Source: Rhodanobacter ginsengisoli (GTDB taxonomy: Bacteria; Pseudomonadota; Gammaproteobacteria; Xanthomonadales; Rhodanobacteraceae). From it: a stretch of 64,000 nt of DNA. The first letter of the stretch is position 1; each line of letters begins with the position of its first letter. The stretch is from assembly GCF_042657065.1 (NCBI RefSeq), contig NZ_JBHSNF010000005.1:124001-188000 (forward strand). Direction: 5' to 3'. A model generated the notes under the pieces. The model searched no databases and was not told the DNA's origin. It saw only the letters and a program-made list of their open reading frames with translations. Below, one piece after another: positions 52,181 through 62,288 of this stretch. The position numbers were made by a program, and so were the translations under genes.

Positions 52181-54232
52181 TCAGCTCCCGAGCAAGGCGC
52201 GGGCCCGGCGGACCACGTTGTCGACGGTAAAGCCGTATTCGCGCAGCAACACCCCGGCCGGTGCGGAGGCACCGAAGCGGTCGATGCCCAGCATGTCGCC
52301 CTGCTCGCCGGTGTAGCGGCGCCAGCCCTGCGCCACGCCCAGCTCCACCGCCAGTCGCGCGGTCACCGCCGGCGGCAGGACCTGGTCGCGATAGCCCGGC
52401 GATTGCGCGTCGAACAGTTCCCAGCTCGGCATCGACACGCAACGCACTGCGATGCCACGGCCCTGCAGCTGTTCCGCCGCGGCCAGGATCAGAGCGACCT
52501 CGGAGCCGCTGGCGATCAGGATCAGCGCCGGCTTGCCGTCGGCCGGATCGCTCAACACGTAGGCGCCCCGGCGCAGGCCTTCGGCGCTGGCGTAGCGCCC
52601 GCGGTCGAGCGTGGGCAGGTTCTGCCGGGTCAGCGCCAGCAGCACCGGGTGCGCGGTCGACTCCACCGCCACTTTCCACGCCACCGCGGTTTCGTTGGCG
52701 TCGGCCGGACGGATCACGGTGAGGTTGGGGATCGCGCGCAGGCTGGCCAGCTGCTCAATCGGCTGATGGGTGGGGCCATCCTCGCCCAGCGCGATGCTGT
52801 CGTGGGTGAACACGTGCACCACGTGCACGCCCATCAGCGCGGCGAGGCGGATCGCCGGCCGCATGTAGTCGGAGAAGATCAGGAAGGTCGAGCCGTACGG
52901 CAGGAAACCGCCGTGCACGGCCAGGCCGTTGGCGATCGCACCCATCGCGTGCTCGCGTACGCCGAAGTGCAGGTTGCGCCCGGCGTAACTCCAGCCGCCG
53001 CCATCGGAACCCTGGGTGTCCTGCTCCGCGGTCGCCGCCGGATTGAAATCGCCCAGGCCTTTCAGGTTGGTGTGGGTGGAGGAATCGAGGTCCGCCGAGC
53101 CACCGAACAGGGCAGGCAGTTTCGGCGCGATCGCGTTCATCACCTGGCCGCTGGCGACGCGGGTGGCGATGCCCCTGGCGTCGGCGGGAAACACCGGGAT
53201 GTCCGCATCCCAACCCGGTGGCAGCTCGCCACGCAGGCGACCCTGCAGTTCCTGCGCCAGTTCCGGGAAAGCGTTCGCATAGCCGTCCAGACGTCCATTC
53301 CACTCACGCTGGGCCCGCGCTCCGCGCTCCAGCGCCTCATGGAAGTGGTCGAGTGCGGGTTTCGGCAGCAGGAAGTCGGGCTCCACCGGCCAGCCCAGCT
53401 TCTGCTTGGTCTTCTTCACGTCCTCGACGCCCAGCGGCGAGCCGTGCGCCTTGAACGAATCCTGTTCGGGCGAGCCGTAGCCGATATGCGTGCGCACCAG
53501 GATCAGCGATGGCCGCGCGGTGTCGGCGCGCGCGGCCTCCACCGCGGCATCGATCGCGGCCAGGTCGTTGCCATCGTCCACCTTGATGGTCTGCCAGCCA
53601 TACGCCTCGAAGCGCCGTGCGCGGTCCTCGGAGAACGTGATGTCGGTGCCGGCGGCGAGGGTGACGTAGTTGTCGTCGTACAGGCAGATCAGCTTGCCCA
53701 GTTTCAGGTGCCCGGCCAGCGAGGCCGCCTCGCTGGCCACGCCCTCCATCAGGTCGCCGTCGCTGACGATCGCCCAGGTGCGATGGTCGATCACCCGGTG
53801 GCCGTCGCGGTTGTAGCGGGCAGCCAGATGCGCCTCGCCGATCGCCATGCCGACCGCGTTGGCCAGGCCCTGCCCCAGCGGCCCGGTGGTGATCTCCACG
53901 CCGGGCGTGTGACCGTATTCGGGATGCCCGGGCGCCTTGCTGCCCCACTGGCGAAAGTGTTTGAGGTCATCCAGCGAGAGGTCGTAGCCGGTCACGTGCA
54001 GCAGGCTGTAGAGCAGCGCCGAACCGTGTCCGGCCGACAGCACGAAGCGGTCGCGGTCGACCCAGTGCGGATCGGCCGGGTGGTATTTCATGTGCTTCGT
54101 CCACAGCACGTAGGCCATCGGCGCTGCACCGAGCGGCAGGCCGGGATGGCCGCTGTTGGCGTTCTGCACCATGTCCACCGAGAGGAAGCGGAGCGTGTCG
54201 ATGCATTGCTGGTCGAGTGTGGCGTCGGTCAT
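52181..54232 (-). CDS. tkt: Transketolase
   Basis: The product is 683 residues, full length. It has ANSGHPGLPLGAAPMAYVLW at the N-terminus, a thiamine diphosphate motif GDGDLMEGVASEA with DDN, and the pyrimidine-domain REHAMGAIANG with the catalytic Glu. It moves two-carbon units in the pentose phosphate pathway and pairs with the transaldolase and glucose-6-phosphate dehydrogenase genes 5-10 kb away on the same strand. Confidence 0.95.
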   Translation of the reverse strand: MTDATLDQQCIDTLRFLSVDMVQNANSGHPGLPLGAAPMAYVLWTKHMKYHPADPHWVDRDRFVLSAGHGSALLYSLLHVTGYDLSLDDLKHFRQWGSKAPGHPEYGHTPGVEITTGPLGQGLANAVGMAIGEAHLAARYNRDGHRVIDHRTWAIVSDGDLMEGVASEAASLAGHLKLGKLICLYDDNYVTLAAGTDITFSEDRARRFEAYGWQTIKVDDGNDLAAIDAAVEAARADTARPSLILVRTHIGYGSPEQDSFKAHGSPLGVEDVKKTKQKLGWPVEPDFLLPKPALDHFHEALERGARAQREWNGRLDGYANAFPELAQELQGRLRGELPPGWDADIPVFPADARGIATRVASGQVMNAIAPKLPALFGGSADLDSSTHTNLKGLGDFNPAATAEQDTQGSDGGGWSYAGRNLHFGVREHAMGAIANGLAVHGGFLPYGSTFLIFSDYMRPAIRLAALMGVHVVHVFTHDSIALGEDGPTHQPIEQLASLRAIPNLTVIRPADANETAVAWKVAVESTAHPVLLALTRQNLPTLDRGRYASAEGLRRGAYVLSDPADGKPALILIASGSEVALILAAAEQLQGRGIAVRCVSMPSWELFDAQSPGYRDQVLPPAVTARLAVELGVAQGWRRYTGEQGDMLGIDRFGASAPAGVLLREYGFTVDNVVRRARALLGS

Positions 54233-54348
54233 GGAACTAGCCTCGGGCGGACGGGACGGGAATGAGCTCCCGTCAGGATGCCCGGGCGCAGGTCAAGCGC
54301 ACGTCATGCCGCCGCACATGGCGCGGGGGCCGTCCGTCCGCCGTCGGG

Positions 54349-55047
54349 TCAGCCCGTCACACCGAACAGCATGCCGACGCCGGTGGTGATCGCCATGGCC
54401 AGCGCACCCCAGAACGTGATGCGGATGACGCCGGTGCGGATCCTGGCGCCGCCGGTGCGGGCAGCCAGCCCGCCGAGGACGGCCAGGAAGATCAGCGAGG
54501 TGATGAAGACCGACCACAACAGCACCGAGGCGGGACTCAGCAGCACCACCAGCAGCGGCAGCGCCGCGCCGATCGCAAAGCTCAGCGCCGAGGCACCGGC
54601 GGCCTGCAGCGGCTTGGCCCGCAGGATCTCGGTGATGCCCAGCTCGTCGCGGGCATGCGCATCCAGCGCGTCGTGCGCCATCAGCTGCTCGGCGACCTGA
54701 TTGGCCAGCGCCTTGTCCAGCCCGCGGCCGACGTAGATCGCCGCCAACTCCTTGTGCTCGCCGGCCTCGTCGGTCAGCAGTTCGTGCCGTTCCTTCTCCA
54801 GCTCGGCGTGTTCGCTGTCGGCCTGCGAGTGCACCGACACGTATTCGCCGGCCGCCATCGACATCGCGCCGGCGACCAGCCCCGCACTGCCGGCGATCAG
54901 GATCGCCTGGCCGGAAGCGTGCGCCGCCGCCACACCCAGTACCAGGCTGGCGGTGGAGACGATGCCGTCGTTGGCGCCGAGCACGGCCGCGCGCAGCCAG
55001 CCCATGCGACCGGTGAGATGCCTTTCGTTGTGGTGGCGTCGAGACAC
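54349..55047 (-). CDS. VIT1/CCC1-family metal transporter
   Basis: This 232-residue protein has the VIT/CCC1 signature LRAAVLGANDGIVSTASLVLGVAAA and AGAMSMAAGEYVSVHSQ, an acidic cytosolic metal-binding region with repeated glutamates (about 75-125), and C-terminal transmembrane helices. Members move Fe2+ or Mn2+ out of the cytosol. Confidence 0.88.
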   Translation of the reverse strand: MSRRHHNERHLTGRMGWLRAAVLGANDGIVSTASLVLGVAAAHASGQAILIAGSAGLVAGAMSMAAGEYVSVHSQADSEHAELEKERHELLTDEAGEHKELAAIYVGRGLDKALANQVAEQLMAHDALDAHARDELGITEILRAKPLQAAGASALSFAIGAALPLLVVLLSPASVLLWSVFITSLIFLAVLGGLAARTGGARIRTGVIRITFWGALAMAITTGVGMLFGVTG

Positions 55048-55106
55048 GCATGTGCTCCGTGGTCAGGGGGTTTGCATGCTCCGTGCCCGGTGCGGGGACG
55101 GCATGT

Positions 55107-55649
55107 TCAGAGCATCCGGGTCAGGGTGTTGTCGCGGCGGCGATAGTGATGCCACAGCGCGGCCAGGATATGCAGCGCGATCACGTAATAGAAGATCGTG
55201 CCGATGGTGCCATGGATATGCTCGAACTGGTGCCCCAGCGCGCGGTCGGGCTGGCCCACGAACGACGGCAGCAGGGTCACGCCGAACAGGGCGACCGGCT
55301 TGCCCTCGATCTGCAGGGTGATCAGGCCCAGGATCGGCTGGATCAGCAGGAACGCATACAGGGCCACATGGGTGAGCTTGCCCAGCAGTTCGCTCCAGTG
55401 CGGCGGTGGCGGGGAAATCGGCGGCTGGCCGTTGCGCCGGCGCAGCCACAGGCGGGGCAGCACCAGCAGCAGCACGGCGAGCCCGGCGACGAAGTGCGAG
55501 CCGAGTATGTTGGCGCGTGCGGCACTGCCCCTGGCGAACAGCTCGAACAGGTTGATGCACAGGTAGGCCAGCAGCACCAGCGCGAACATGAGCCAGTGCA
55601 TCCGCCGACTGGATGCCGCGTAGCGAGATTTCAGGTCCGTCGATGACAT
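55107..55649 (-). CDS. Cytochrome b561-family protein
   Basis: The product is 180 residues from the ATG at 55649; the frame is open 11 codons more. Four transmembrane segments carry histidines for two b-hemes, including SSRRMHWLMF, LGSHFVAGL and the C-terminal HIHGTIGTIFYYVIALHILAALWHHY. It moves electrons at the inner membrane, for example to quench superoxide. It lies 69 bp after pgm on the same strand. Confidence 0.9.
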   Translation of the reverse strand: MSSTDLKSRYAASSRRMHWLMFALVLLAYLCINLFELFARGSAARANILGSHFVAGLAVLLLVLPRLWLRRRNGQPPISPPPPHWSELLGKLTHVALYAFLLIQPILGLITLQIEGKPVALFGVTLLPSFVGQPDRALGHQFEHIHGTIGTIFYYVIALHILAALWHHYRRRDNTLTRML

Positions 55650-55718
55650 GGGTGATCCCGATGAGGTGGAGAGAGGCGGCACAGCCCGCGCCCGGCGACG
55701 ATCCCGCGACGCCCGCGG

Positions 55719-57371
55719 TCAGTCGCCCGCGATGGCGGCGTCGACGATCTTCTGCGCCTCGGCGAGAATGCCGTGCAAATCTTCGCGATTGCTGAAGCTC
55801 TCCGCATAAATCTTGTAGATCGCCTCGGTGCCGGACGGGCGCGCGGCGAACCAGCCACTGGCGGCAACCACCTTGATCCCGCCGATCGGCGCGCCGTTGC
55901 CGGGGGCATGGCTCAGCACCTGCTCGATCTTTTCGCCGGCCAGCCGCTCGATCTTCAGCTGATCGGGCGACAGTTTCGCGAGCCGGGCCTTCTGCGCCGG
56001 GGTGGCCGCGGCCTCGACCCGGTCGGCGAACGGCTCCCCCAGTTCGCTGGTCAGCCGGGCGTACAGCTGGCCCGGGTCCTTGCCCTCGCGGGCGGTGATC
56101 TCGGCCGACAGCAGCGCCGGCACGAGGCCGTCCTTGTCGGTGGTCCACACCGAACCGTCGCGGCGCAGCAGCGAGGCGCCCGCGCTTTCCTCGCAGCCGA
56201 AGCCCAGCGAGCCATCGAACAGGCCCTCGGAGAACCACTTGAAGCCGACCGGCACCTCGTACAGCTTGCGCCCCAGCCGCTTCGCCACGCGGTCGATCAG
56301 GGTCGTGCTGACCACGGTCTTGCCTACCGCCGCGTTCGCGCTCCACTGCGGGCGGTGGGTGAACAGGTAGTCGATCAGCACGGACAGGTAGTGGTTCGGC
56401 TCCATCAGCCCGCCGCTGCGGGTGACCACGCCGTGGCGATCGTGGTCGGTGTCGCAGGCGAACGCGACGTCGTACTGCTCCTTCAGTCCGATCAGCCGCT
56501 GCATCGCGTACTTCGACGACGGATCCATGCGGATTTTGCCGTCCCAGTCCACCGTCATGAACGCGAACTGCGGGTCGACCGTGTCGCTGACCACGGTGAG
56601 GTCGAGCTTGTAGCGCTCGGCGATCGGTGCCCAGTAGTGCACGCCGGCGCCGCCCAGCGGATCGACGCCCATGTGCACGCCGGCGCTGCGGATCAGGTCG
56701 AAGTCGATGACGTTGGCGAGGTCGGTGACGTAATGGTTGAGGTAGTCGTGCGGATGCGTGCTGGCGGCCTGGCGCGCCTGCGCGAACGGTATCCGGCGGA
56801 CCCCGTTCAGGCCGTTCTCGAGCAGCGCGTTCGCGCGCTGCTGCACCCAGCCGGTGATCTCGGTATCGGCCGGGCCGCCGTTGCTCGGGTTGTACTTGAA
56901 GCCGCCGTTGTCCGGCGGATTGTGCGATGGCGTGATCACGATGCCGTCGGCCAGGCCGGTGGTGCGGCCCTTGTTGTAGACCAGGATCGCGTGCGAGATC
57001 GCCGGCGTCGGGGTGAACTCGCCGCCGGCCGAGATCATCGTCTCGACGCCATGGGCGGCCAGCACTTCCAGCGCGTCCTCGAACGCCGGCTGCGACAGCG
57101 CATGGGTATCAAAGCCGACGAACAGCGGGCCGTCGATGCCCTTGCCCTGGCGGTACTCGCAGATCGCCTGGGTGATCGCCAGGATATGCGCGCGGTTGAA
57201 GCTGCGTTCGAGCGAGCTGCCGCGATGGCCGGAGGTGCCGAACGCGACCCGCTGGGCCGCTACCGACGGATCCGGTTTCAGGTCGGCATACGCCGCCAGC
57301 AGCCTGGGCATATCGACCAGGATCGACGTCGGTGCCGGCTTGCCGGCAAGCGGGCTGATCTTCTGGGTCAT
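55719..57371 (-). CDS. pgm: Phosphoglucomutase, alpha-D-glucose phosphate-specific
   Basis: The product is 550 residues, full length. It has FGTSGHRGSS (45-53), the phosphoserine loop VITPSHNPP (145-153, Ser149) and the metal loop CDTDHDRHG. It interconverts glucose 1- and 6-phosphate. Its start overlaps the pgi stop by 4 bases, so it is the distal member of the zwf-HAD-tal-pgi-pgm unit. Confidence 0.94.
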   Translation of the reverse strand: MTQKISPLAGKPAPTSILVDMPRLLAAYADLKPDPSVAAQRVAFGTSGHRGSSLERSFNRAHILAITQAICEYRQGKGIDGPLFVGFDTHALSQPAFEDALEVLAAHGVETMISAGGEFTPTPAISHAILVYNKGRTTGLADGIVITPSHNPPDNGGFKYNPSNGGPADTEITGWVQQRANALLENGLNGVRRIPFAQARQAASTHPHDYLNHYVTDLANVIDFDLIRSAGVHMGVDPLGGAGVHYWAPIAERYKLDLTVVSDTVDPQFAFMTVDWDGKIRMDPSSKYAMQRLIGLKEQYDVAFACDTDHDRHGVVTRSGGLMEPNHYLSVLIDYLFTHRPQWSANAAVGKTVVSTTLIDRVAKRLGRKLYEVPVGFKWFSEGLFDGSLGFGCEESAGASLLRRDGSVWTTDKDGLVPALLSAEITAREGKDPGQLYARLTSELGEPFADRVEAAATPAQKARLAKLSPDQLKIERLAGEKIEQVLSHAPGNGAPIGGIKVVAASGWFAARPSGTEAIYKIYAESFSNREDLHGILAEAQKIVDAAIAGD

Positions 57372-59032
57372 TTCGTTTCCGGGGTCGTGCCGTCACGCAG
57401 CTGGCGATAGCGACGGATCAGGCGGTTGGTCGAGCTGTCGTGGGCGAGCGTCGGTTCGTCGGTCGCGGTCAGTTCGGCGATGGTCGTCTTCGCCAGCTGC
57501 TTGCCCAGCTCCACGCCCCACTGGTCGAACGAATCGATGCCCCAGATCACGCCCTGCACGAACACGCTGTGCTCGTACAGCGCGATCAGCGTACCCAGCG
57601 CATGCGGGGTCAGCCGCTCTGCGAGGATCGTGCTGCTGGGCCGGTTGCCGCTGAACGTGCGATGGGGCACCAGCGCCTCGGGCGTGCCTTCGGCACGCAC
57701 CTGCTCCGCGCTCTTGCCGAACGCCAGCGCCTCGCCCTGGGCGATCAGGTTCGCCATCAGCAGGTCGTGCTGGTCGCCGCCGCCGCGGACCGGCAGCGGA
57801 TTCAGGCTCTGGCCGAAGCCGATGAAGTCGCACGGCACGATGCGTGTGCCCTGGTGGATCAGCTGGTAGAACGAATGCTGGCCGTTGGTGCCCGGTTCGC
57901 CCCAGTAGATCGGGCCGGTGGCGTAGTCCACGGCGGTGCCGTCGAGGGTCACGCTCTTGCCGTTGCTCTCCATCGTCAGCTGCTGCAGGTAGGCCGGGAA
58001 GCGCTTCAGGTATTGCTCGTACGGCAGCACCGCCACGCTGGCGGCATCGAGGAAGTTGTTGTTCCAGATCGCCAGCAGGCCCATCAGCACCGGCAGGTTG
58101 CGTTCGTACGGGGCGTGCCGGAAGTGTTCGTCCATCGCGTGGAAGCCGGCCAGCATCTCGCGGAACCGCTCCGGCCCGATCGCCAGCATGGTCGACAGCC
58201 CGATCGCCGATTCCATCGAATAGCGCCCGCCGACCCAGTCCCAGAAACCGAACATGTGCGCGGTGTCGATGCCGAACTTCGCCACTTCGTCGGCGTTGGT
58301 GGAGACCGCCACGAAATGCTTCGCGATCGCCTTCTCGTCGCCCAGCGCGTCCAGGCACCAGGCGCGCGCGGCCTGGGCATTGCTCAGCGTCTCCAGCGTG
58401 GTGAAGGTCTTCGAGCAGACGATGAACAGGGTCTCGGCGGCGTCGAGGTCGCGGGTCGCCTCGACAAAGTCGGTGCCGTCCACGTTCGACACGAAACGGA
58501 AGGTCATCTCGCGCGCGCTGTAGTCGCGCAACGCCTCGTAGGCCATCACCGGGCCGAGGTCGGAGCCGCCGATGCCGATGCTGACCACGTTGCGGATGCG
58601 CTTGCCGCTGTGGCCCAGCCAGCTGCCGCTGCGCACCCGGTCGGCAAACGCCGCCATGCGGTCCAGCACGGCATGCACGTCCGCCACCACGTCGTGGCCG
58701 TCGACCAGGATCTGCTCGCCGGCGGGCGCGCGCAGCGCCACGTGCAGCACGGCGCGGTTCTCGGTGGTGTTGATCCGCTCGCCGCCGAACATCGCCTCGG
58801 TATGCCCCGGCAGATCGCAGGCCGCGGCCAGTTCGCGCAACAGGCGCAGGGTGTCGCTGTCGACGCGCTGCTTGGAGTAATCCAGGTACAGGCCGACCTC
58901 CTCGAGCGCGAACGCCTCGCCGCGCTGCGGATCGTCGGCAAACAGCTCGCGCAGGTGTTTCTCGCCGATCACGGCGGCGTGTTGCTGCAGTGCCTGCCAG
59001 GACGGCAGTCTCCTCAGTCTCGAATGGCTCAT
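57368..59032 (-). CDS. pgi: Glucose-6-phosphate isomerase
   Basis: The product is 554 residues from the ATG at 59032. It has VSIGIGGSDLGPVM and the second signature GRYSMESAIGLS, plus the late DQWGVELGK block (read as FDQWGVELGKQL). It interconverts glucose 6-phosphate and fructose 6-phosphate. It overlaps tal by 4 bases at its start and pgm by 4 at its end. Confidence 0.95.
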   Translation of the reverse strand: MSHSRLRRLPSWQALQQHAAVIGEKHLRELFADDPQRGEAFALEEVGLYLDYSKQRVDSDTLRLLRELAAACDLPGHTEAMFGGERINTTENRAVLHVALRAPAGEQILVDGHDVVADVHAVLDRMAAFADRVRSGSWLGHSGKRIRNVVSIGIGGSDLGPVMAYEALRDYSAREMTFRFVSNVDGTDFVEATRDLDAAETLFIVCSKTFTTLETLSNAQAARAWCLDALGDEKAIAKHFVAVSTNADEVAKFGIDTAHMFGFWDWVGGRYSMESAIGLSTMLAIGPERFREMLAGFHAMDEHFRHAPYERNLPVLMGLLAIWNNNFLDAASVAVLPYEQYLKRFPAYLQQLTMESNGKSVTLDGTAVDYATGPIYWGEPGTNGQHSFYQLIHQGTRIVPCDFIGFGQSLNPLPVRGGGDQHDLLMANLIAQGEALAFGKSAEQVRAEGTPEALVPHRTFSGNRPSSTILAERLTPHALGTLIALYEHSVFVQGVIWGIDSFDQWGVELGKQLAKTTIAELTATDEPTLAHDSSTNRLIRRYRQLRDGTTPETK

Positions 59033-60132
59033 CGCAGTGCCGGCCCCCCGGCCTTGTCGTCCAGCGCGCTGGCCTTGTCGGCGATCCGCTGCAGCAGTTG
59101 CTGCCAGGATTTGACGAACGCCTGGGCACCTTCCTGTTGCAGTTTCAGCGCCAGCGCGTCGACATCCACGCCGGCCTTGCCGATCCGTGCCAGCACGGCG
59201 TCCGCATCGCCGCCGTCGATCGCCATCACGCCCTCCAGCCGGCCGTGATCGGCGAATGCCTGCAGGGTCTTCTCCGGCAGCGTGTTGACCGTGTTGGGGG
59301 CGGCCAGCGCGCTGACGTAGAGGGTGTCCGGGGCGGCCGGATCCTTGGTCCCGGTGCTGGCCCACAGCAGGCGCTGTGGCCGTGCGCCGGCGGCCGCCAG
59401 CTTCTGCCAGCGCGGCGAGTCGAGCAGTTCGCGATAGGCGCGGTAGGTCTGCTGGCCCACCGCGATGCCGAGCTTGTTGTGCAACTCGTCCGGCAACTGC
59501 TTGTTGCTGGCCACGTCCCAGCGGCTGATGAACAGCGAGGCGACCGAGCCCACGCGTGGGTCGAGCTTGGCGTCGATGCGCCGTTCGATGCCGCGCATGT
59601 ACGCCTCGGCCGCGGCAAGGTAATGCGCGCAGGAGAACAGCAGGGTCACGTTGATCGGGATGCCCAGGAAGATCGCTTCCTCGATCGCCGGGATGCCTTC
59701 CGGCGTGCCGGGAATCTTCACGAACAGGTTGTCGCGCCGGGCGGCGGCGTGAATCTGCCGGGCCGCCGCGATCGAGCCGGCGCTGTCCTGCGCCAGCAGC
59801 GGGGAGACCTCCATCGAGACCCAGCCATCGACGCCGGCGGTGCGCTGGAACACCGGCTCGAACAGGTCGGCGGCGCGGCGCAGGTCCTCCAGCGCCAGCT
59901 CGATGAAGAGCTTCTCGCCGGAAAGGCCGGCCAGTGCCTTGGCATGGATGCAGGCGTCGTAGGCATCGCCGTCGCCGATCGCCGCATCGAAGATGCTCGG
60001 GTTGGAGGTCAGCCCGGTGACCGAATCCTCGCTGATGTAGCGCGCCAGGGTGCCGTCGTCCAGCAGGGTGCGGGTGATGTTGTCCAGCCACAGGCTCTGG
60101 CCGAGGTCATGCAATTGTCGGGTCGCTTTCAT
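59029..60132 (-). CDS. tal: Transaldolase
   Basis: The product is 367 residues. It has SVTGLTSNPSIFDAAI (36-51) and the Schiff-base Lys139 in NLFVKIPGTPEG, the longer type-2-like transaldolase often found beside or fused to pgi. It exchanges three-carbon units in the pentose phosphate pathway. Its stop overlaps the pgi start by 4 bases, 48 bp after the HAD gene. Confidence 0.94.
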   Translation of the reverse strand: MKATRQLHDLGQSLWLDNITRTLLDDGTLARYISEDSVTGLTSNPSIFDAAIGDGDAYDACIHAKALAGLSGEKLFIELALEDLRRAADLFEPVFQRTAGVDGWVSMEVSPLLAQDSAGSIAAARQIHAAARRDNLFVKIPGTPEGIPAIEEAIFLGIPINVTLLFSCAHYLAAAEAYMRGIERRIDAKLDPRVGSVASLFISRWDVASNKQLPDELHNKLGIAVGQQTYRAYRELLDSPRWQKLAAAGARPQRLLWASTGTKDPAAPDTLYVSALAAPNTVNTLPEKTLQAFADHGRLEGVMAIDGGDADAVLARIGKAGVDVDALALKLQQEGAQAFVKSWQQLLQRIADKASALDDKAGGPALR

Positions 60133-60180
60133 GCTTGCTCCAGGACGTCAGTTCGATGCAACGGGTTCGATTCGGGACCT

Positions 60181-60882
60181 TCAGTCTGCCGGAAGATGGA
60201 TGACCGGCGCGCTCGGCAGGAAATCGGCAAGCTTACGCTCGCGCAGTTCGCCGATGCACGCGATCGTGATGTCCGGCGCCGGCTCGATCGCCCTCTCGGC
60301 GGCGACCGTGGCGTAATGGCCCTGGCGCACGAACACCGTGGTCAGCTTGTGGCCGAGGCGCTTCTTCATCTCGCCCAGGATCTGCGGCTTGTCGTCGACC
60401 ATCACGTAATGCGCAGCCGGATAGCGCTGCTGCATCGCCACCAGCATGCGTTGCTTGTGCAGGTAGACCAGCACCTCGCCGCGCAGCGCGTCCCACAGGC
60501 CGGCGCGCTGGATCTTGCGCGGCTGGAACACCACGTCGCCGTCGGACAGGATCGCGGTCGGCCCCAGCGTGCGCAGGTGGGCGATGGTGGCCAGCGCGTG
60601 CGGATACAGCCGCTCGGCGAACGGGTACTCCAGCAGGTATCTGGACATCTGCAGCAGCGACGGTTCGTTGTCCAGGCCGCTGCGGAAGCGCTGCAGCGCG
60701 CCCAGGTAATCGGCAAAGCCGAGTTCGTCGCGCAGCTGCGCATAGATCGCCCAGTAGCGCTCGCGTTCGGCCGGGCCGAACGCCTGCTCCAGGGTGTCGC
60801 CCAGGTCGGCGGCGAAGCGGTCGTTGTCGAGCAGGGTGTTGTCGACATCGAGCAGGAACGTCACCGTGGCCGCCGTCGTCAT
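60181..60882 (-). CDS. HAD-superfamily hydrolase in the pentose phosphate operon
   Basis: The product is 233 residues. It has the HAD motif I FLLDVDNTLLDND (Asp12/Asp14), ILSDGD (motif II) and VMVDDKPQIL (motif IV). It probably acts as a sugar-phosphate phosphatase, perhaps removing off-pathway phosphates. It overlaps zwf by 4 bases and leads into tal. Confidence 0.88.
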   Translation of the reverse strand: MTTAATVTFLLDVDNTLLDNDRFAADLGDTLEQAFGPAERERYWAIYAQLRDELGFADYLGALQRFRSGLDNEPSLLQMSRYLLEYPFAERLYPHALATIAHLRTLGPTAILSDGDVVFQPRKIQRAGLWDALRGEVLVYLHKQRMLVAMQQRYPAAHYVMVDDKPQILGEMKKRLGHKLTTVFVRQGHYATVAAERAIEPAPDITIACIGELRERKLADFLPSAPVIHLPAD

Positions 60883-62288
60883 GGCCTGCCCTCCTCGACC
60901 ACCGGGTTGTGCCAGCCGCCATCGGCCGCGATCAGCGCGGCGGCCTGGGTCGGACCCCAGCTGCCGCGGCGGTAGGGGATCGCCGGATGATGGTTTCGCA
61001 GTACCGGCTCGACCACCACCCAGGCGGCCTCGACCGCCTCCTCGCGGGTGAACAGCGCGCCGTCGCCGGCCATCGCGTCGCCGAGCAGGCGTTGATAGGG
61101 CGACTCCTGCCCGGTCTGCTCCTCCACCAGGGTGAGCTCGCGCTGGTCGCCGACGAATTCCTTGCCCGCGCGTTTGACTCGTGCGGCCAGCGCCACCGCG
61201 GTATTCGGCGACAGCCGGAAGCGAAGGTAATTGGCGCGCCCCGCCTTCTGCGCCGCATCGTCGAACAGCTTCTGCGGCGGCGGCTTCAGCTCCACCACGA
61301 TCTCGGCCACCGTCTCGGGCAGGCATTTGCCCGAGCGCAGGTACCACGGCACGCCGCCCCAGCGCCACGAATCGATGAACAGCCGCAGTGCGCAGAACGT
61401 CTCCACGTCGGAGCCCTTCGCCACGCCCGGCTCGCTGCGGTAGCCGCGGTACTGGCCGCGCACCAGATCGTCCGGCTGCAGCGGGCGCATCGCCTGGAAC
61501 ACCTTGGCCTTCTCCGCATGCACCGCACCGAAGCCCTGGTAGGCCGGCGGCTCCATCGCCAGCAGCGCCACGATCTGCAGCAGGTGATTCTGGATCACGT
61601 CGCGCAGGCAACCGGCGCCGTCGTAGAACGAGCCGCGGCCCTCGACGCCGAATTTCTCCGACAGGGTCACCTCCACGCTGGCCACGTTGTTGCGGTTCCA
61701 GATCGGCTCGAGGAACGAATTGGCGAAGCGGAAGTACAGGATGTTCATGATCGCTTCCTTGCCCAGGAAGTGATCGATGCGGAAGATCGCGTCGTCCGGG
61801 AATACCGACCTGAGCGTCTGGTTGAGCTGCCGCGCCGAGGCCAGGTCGTGCCCGAACGGCTTCTCCACCACCACCCGCGCGTGCTCGGCGCAGCCGGCCT
61901 GCTCGAGCCCCTGCACCACGGTGCCGAACAGGCTGGGCGGGATCGCCAGGTAATGCAGCGGTCGCTTCGCGTTCCCCAGCGCCTGCTTCAGCCGGGCGAA
62001 CGTGGCCGGATCCTTGTAGTCGCCATCGACGTACTGCAGCCGCGCGGAGAGCCTGTCGAACGCGGCCTTGTCGAATTTCTCGCCGCTGTCCTTCGCCGCC
62101 TGCATCACGCTGTTGCGGGCGCGCTGGCGAAACTGCCTCAGGTTCCAGTCCGAGTGCGCCACCCCGATGATCGGCAGTTCCAGCTGGCCGTCCCGGGTCA
62201 TCGCCAGCAGGGCCGGGAAGATCTTCTTGTAGGCCAGGTCGCCGGTGGCGCCGAAAAAAACCAGGGCATCCGAGCGTGGTATCGCCAT
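60879..62288 (-). CDS. zwf: Glucose-6-phosphate 1-dehydrogenase
   Basis: The product is 469 residues from the ATG at 62288 (475 from 62306). It has the NADP-binding GATGDLAYKK (13-22), VEKPFGHDL (141-149) and the active-site RIDHFLGKE (170-178). It makes 6-phosphogluconolactone and NADPH. It is first in the zwf-HAD-tal-pgi-pgm unit; 6PGL and gnd are not in the window. Confidence 0.95.
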   Translation of the reverse strand: MAIPRSDALVFFGATGDLAYKKIFPALLAMTRDGQLELPIIGVAHSDWNLRQFRQRARNSVMQAAKDSGEKFDKAAFDRLSARLQYVDGDYKDPATFARLKQALGNAKRPLHYLAIPPSLFGTVVQGLEQAGCAEHARVVVEKPFGHDLASARQLNQTLRSVFPDDAIFRIDHFLGKEAIMNILYFRFANSFLEPIWNRNNVASVEVTLSEKFGVEGRGSFYDGAGCLRDVIQNHLLQIVALLAMEPPAYQGFGAVHAEKAKVFQAMRPLQPDDLVRGQYRGYRSEPGVAKGSDVETFCALRLFIDSWRWGGVPWYLRSGKCLPETVAEIVVELKPPPQKLFDDAAQKAGRANYLRFRLSPNTAVALAARVKRAGKEFVGDQRELTLVEEQTGQESPYQRLLGDAMAGDGALFTREEAVEAAWVVVEPVLRNHHPAIPYRRGSWGPTQAAALIAADGGWHNPVVEEGRP

